A DNA stretch of 6,790 nt from CAZQYC01 sp043746555 (GTDB taxonomy: Bacteria > Pseudomonadota > Gammaproteobacteria > Steroidobacterales > Steroidobacteraceae), in NCBI GenBank assembly GCA_043746555.1, contig JAYTQU010000178.1:1-6790 (forward strand). Direction: 5' to 3'. Shown one piece after another: positions 6,603 to 6,790 of the stretch (position 1 is its first letter; each line of letters opens with the position of its first letter). The notes under the pieces are model-generated. The model made no database searches, had not been told where the DNA came from, and saw only the letters and a program-made list of their open reading frames with translations. A program made the position numbers and the translations under genes.

Positions 6603-6790
6603 GAATCATCACCTCGCGATTGGCGCTAACTACCGCAACGAAAACATCTTTAGTTTGCGGATTCTCGATGCGCAGCTTCTCTCCCACCTGTGCATCTTGT
6701 TGCGCAATCCCTCGCGTCGTAAGAAACACACGCGCGGATTCGTAATGAACGGTCACGTCGTCGCCGCGAGCCACTGCGGGTCGCGGCTCT
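6595..6790 (-). CDS. flgA: Flagellar P-ring assembly chaperone FlgA, C-terminal end (gene starts outside the window)
   Basis: FlgA is a periplasmic chaperone for FlgI during P-ring formation. Only the last 64 codons are present, from position 6789 to the TAG at 6597-6595. The visible part fits the C-terminal SAF-like domain: RPAVARGDDVTVHYES, then a Gly-Ile-Ala-x-x-D-A-x-x-G-E-K-L-R-I-E-N stretch corresponding to the family pattern of a small-residue turn, G(D/E), a beta strand and an Asn, and a last strand ending EVMIHD. The stop lies 8 nt inside flgH. The position directly before flgH-flgI agrees with the role. The fragment is short, so context carries part of the call. Confidence 0.88.
   Translation of the reverse strand, partial: EPRPAVARGDDVTVHYESARVFLTTRGIAQQDAQVGEKLRIENPQTKDVFVAVVSANREVMIHD

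Overview
The window is one piece of a flagellar basal-body operon. Every supported gene lies on the minus strand, so transcription runs from position 6790 towards position 1. The order of transcription is flgA (3' end only) - flgH - flgI - flgB - flgC - fliE - fliF - a 188-residue protein in the usual fliG position - fliH - fliI (5' part only). Neighbouring genes overlap by 1-8 nt or are separated by 2-9 nt. The only real gap is 62 nt between flgI and flgB. Coding is otherwise continuous, with no RNA gene, mobile element, CRISPR array, terminator or credible promoter seen.

The organism is Gram-negative, because the cluster encodes L- and P-ring proteins (FlgH, FlgI) and the P-ring chaperone FlgA. 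Moderately high GC and the style of the sequences suggest a proteobacterium. The class cannot be fixed from this window. The order flgA-flgH-flgI followed directly by flgBC-fliEF, with no flgJ between, differs from the enteric flgBCDEFGHIJ layout.

Positions 6790-4882 encode the outer part of the basal body: the FlgA chaperone end, the L-ring (FlgH) and the P-ring (FlgI). Positions 4819-3682 encode the proximal rod (FlgB, FlgC) and the MS-ring/rod adaptor FliE. Positions 3672-2179 encode the MS-ring protein FliF. Positions 2182-1616 hold the protein in the fliG slot. Positions 1619-1 encode the ATPase regulator FliH and the export ATPase FliI. Together these would build the membrane ring, rod, bushing rings and export ATPase of a flagellar type III secretion apparatus.

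Three departures from a textbook flagellum stand out. (1) The fliG slot holds a short protein without recognisable FliG motor signatures. (2) FliF has only about 38 residues after its second membrane helix, so the usual FliG-binding C-terminal tail appears to be missing. (3) FlgH has an ordinary signal peptide but no lipobox cysteine, although FlgH is normally a lipoprotein. The first two agree with each other and suggest either a strongly modified rotor or a flagellum-derived apparatus that does not rotate in the usual way. This is inference and depends on which fliG, fliM, fliN, motAB and flagellin genes lie elsewhere in the genome.
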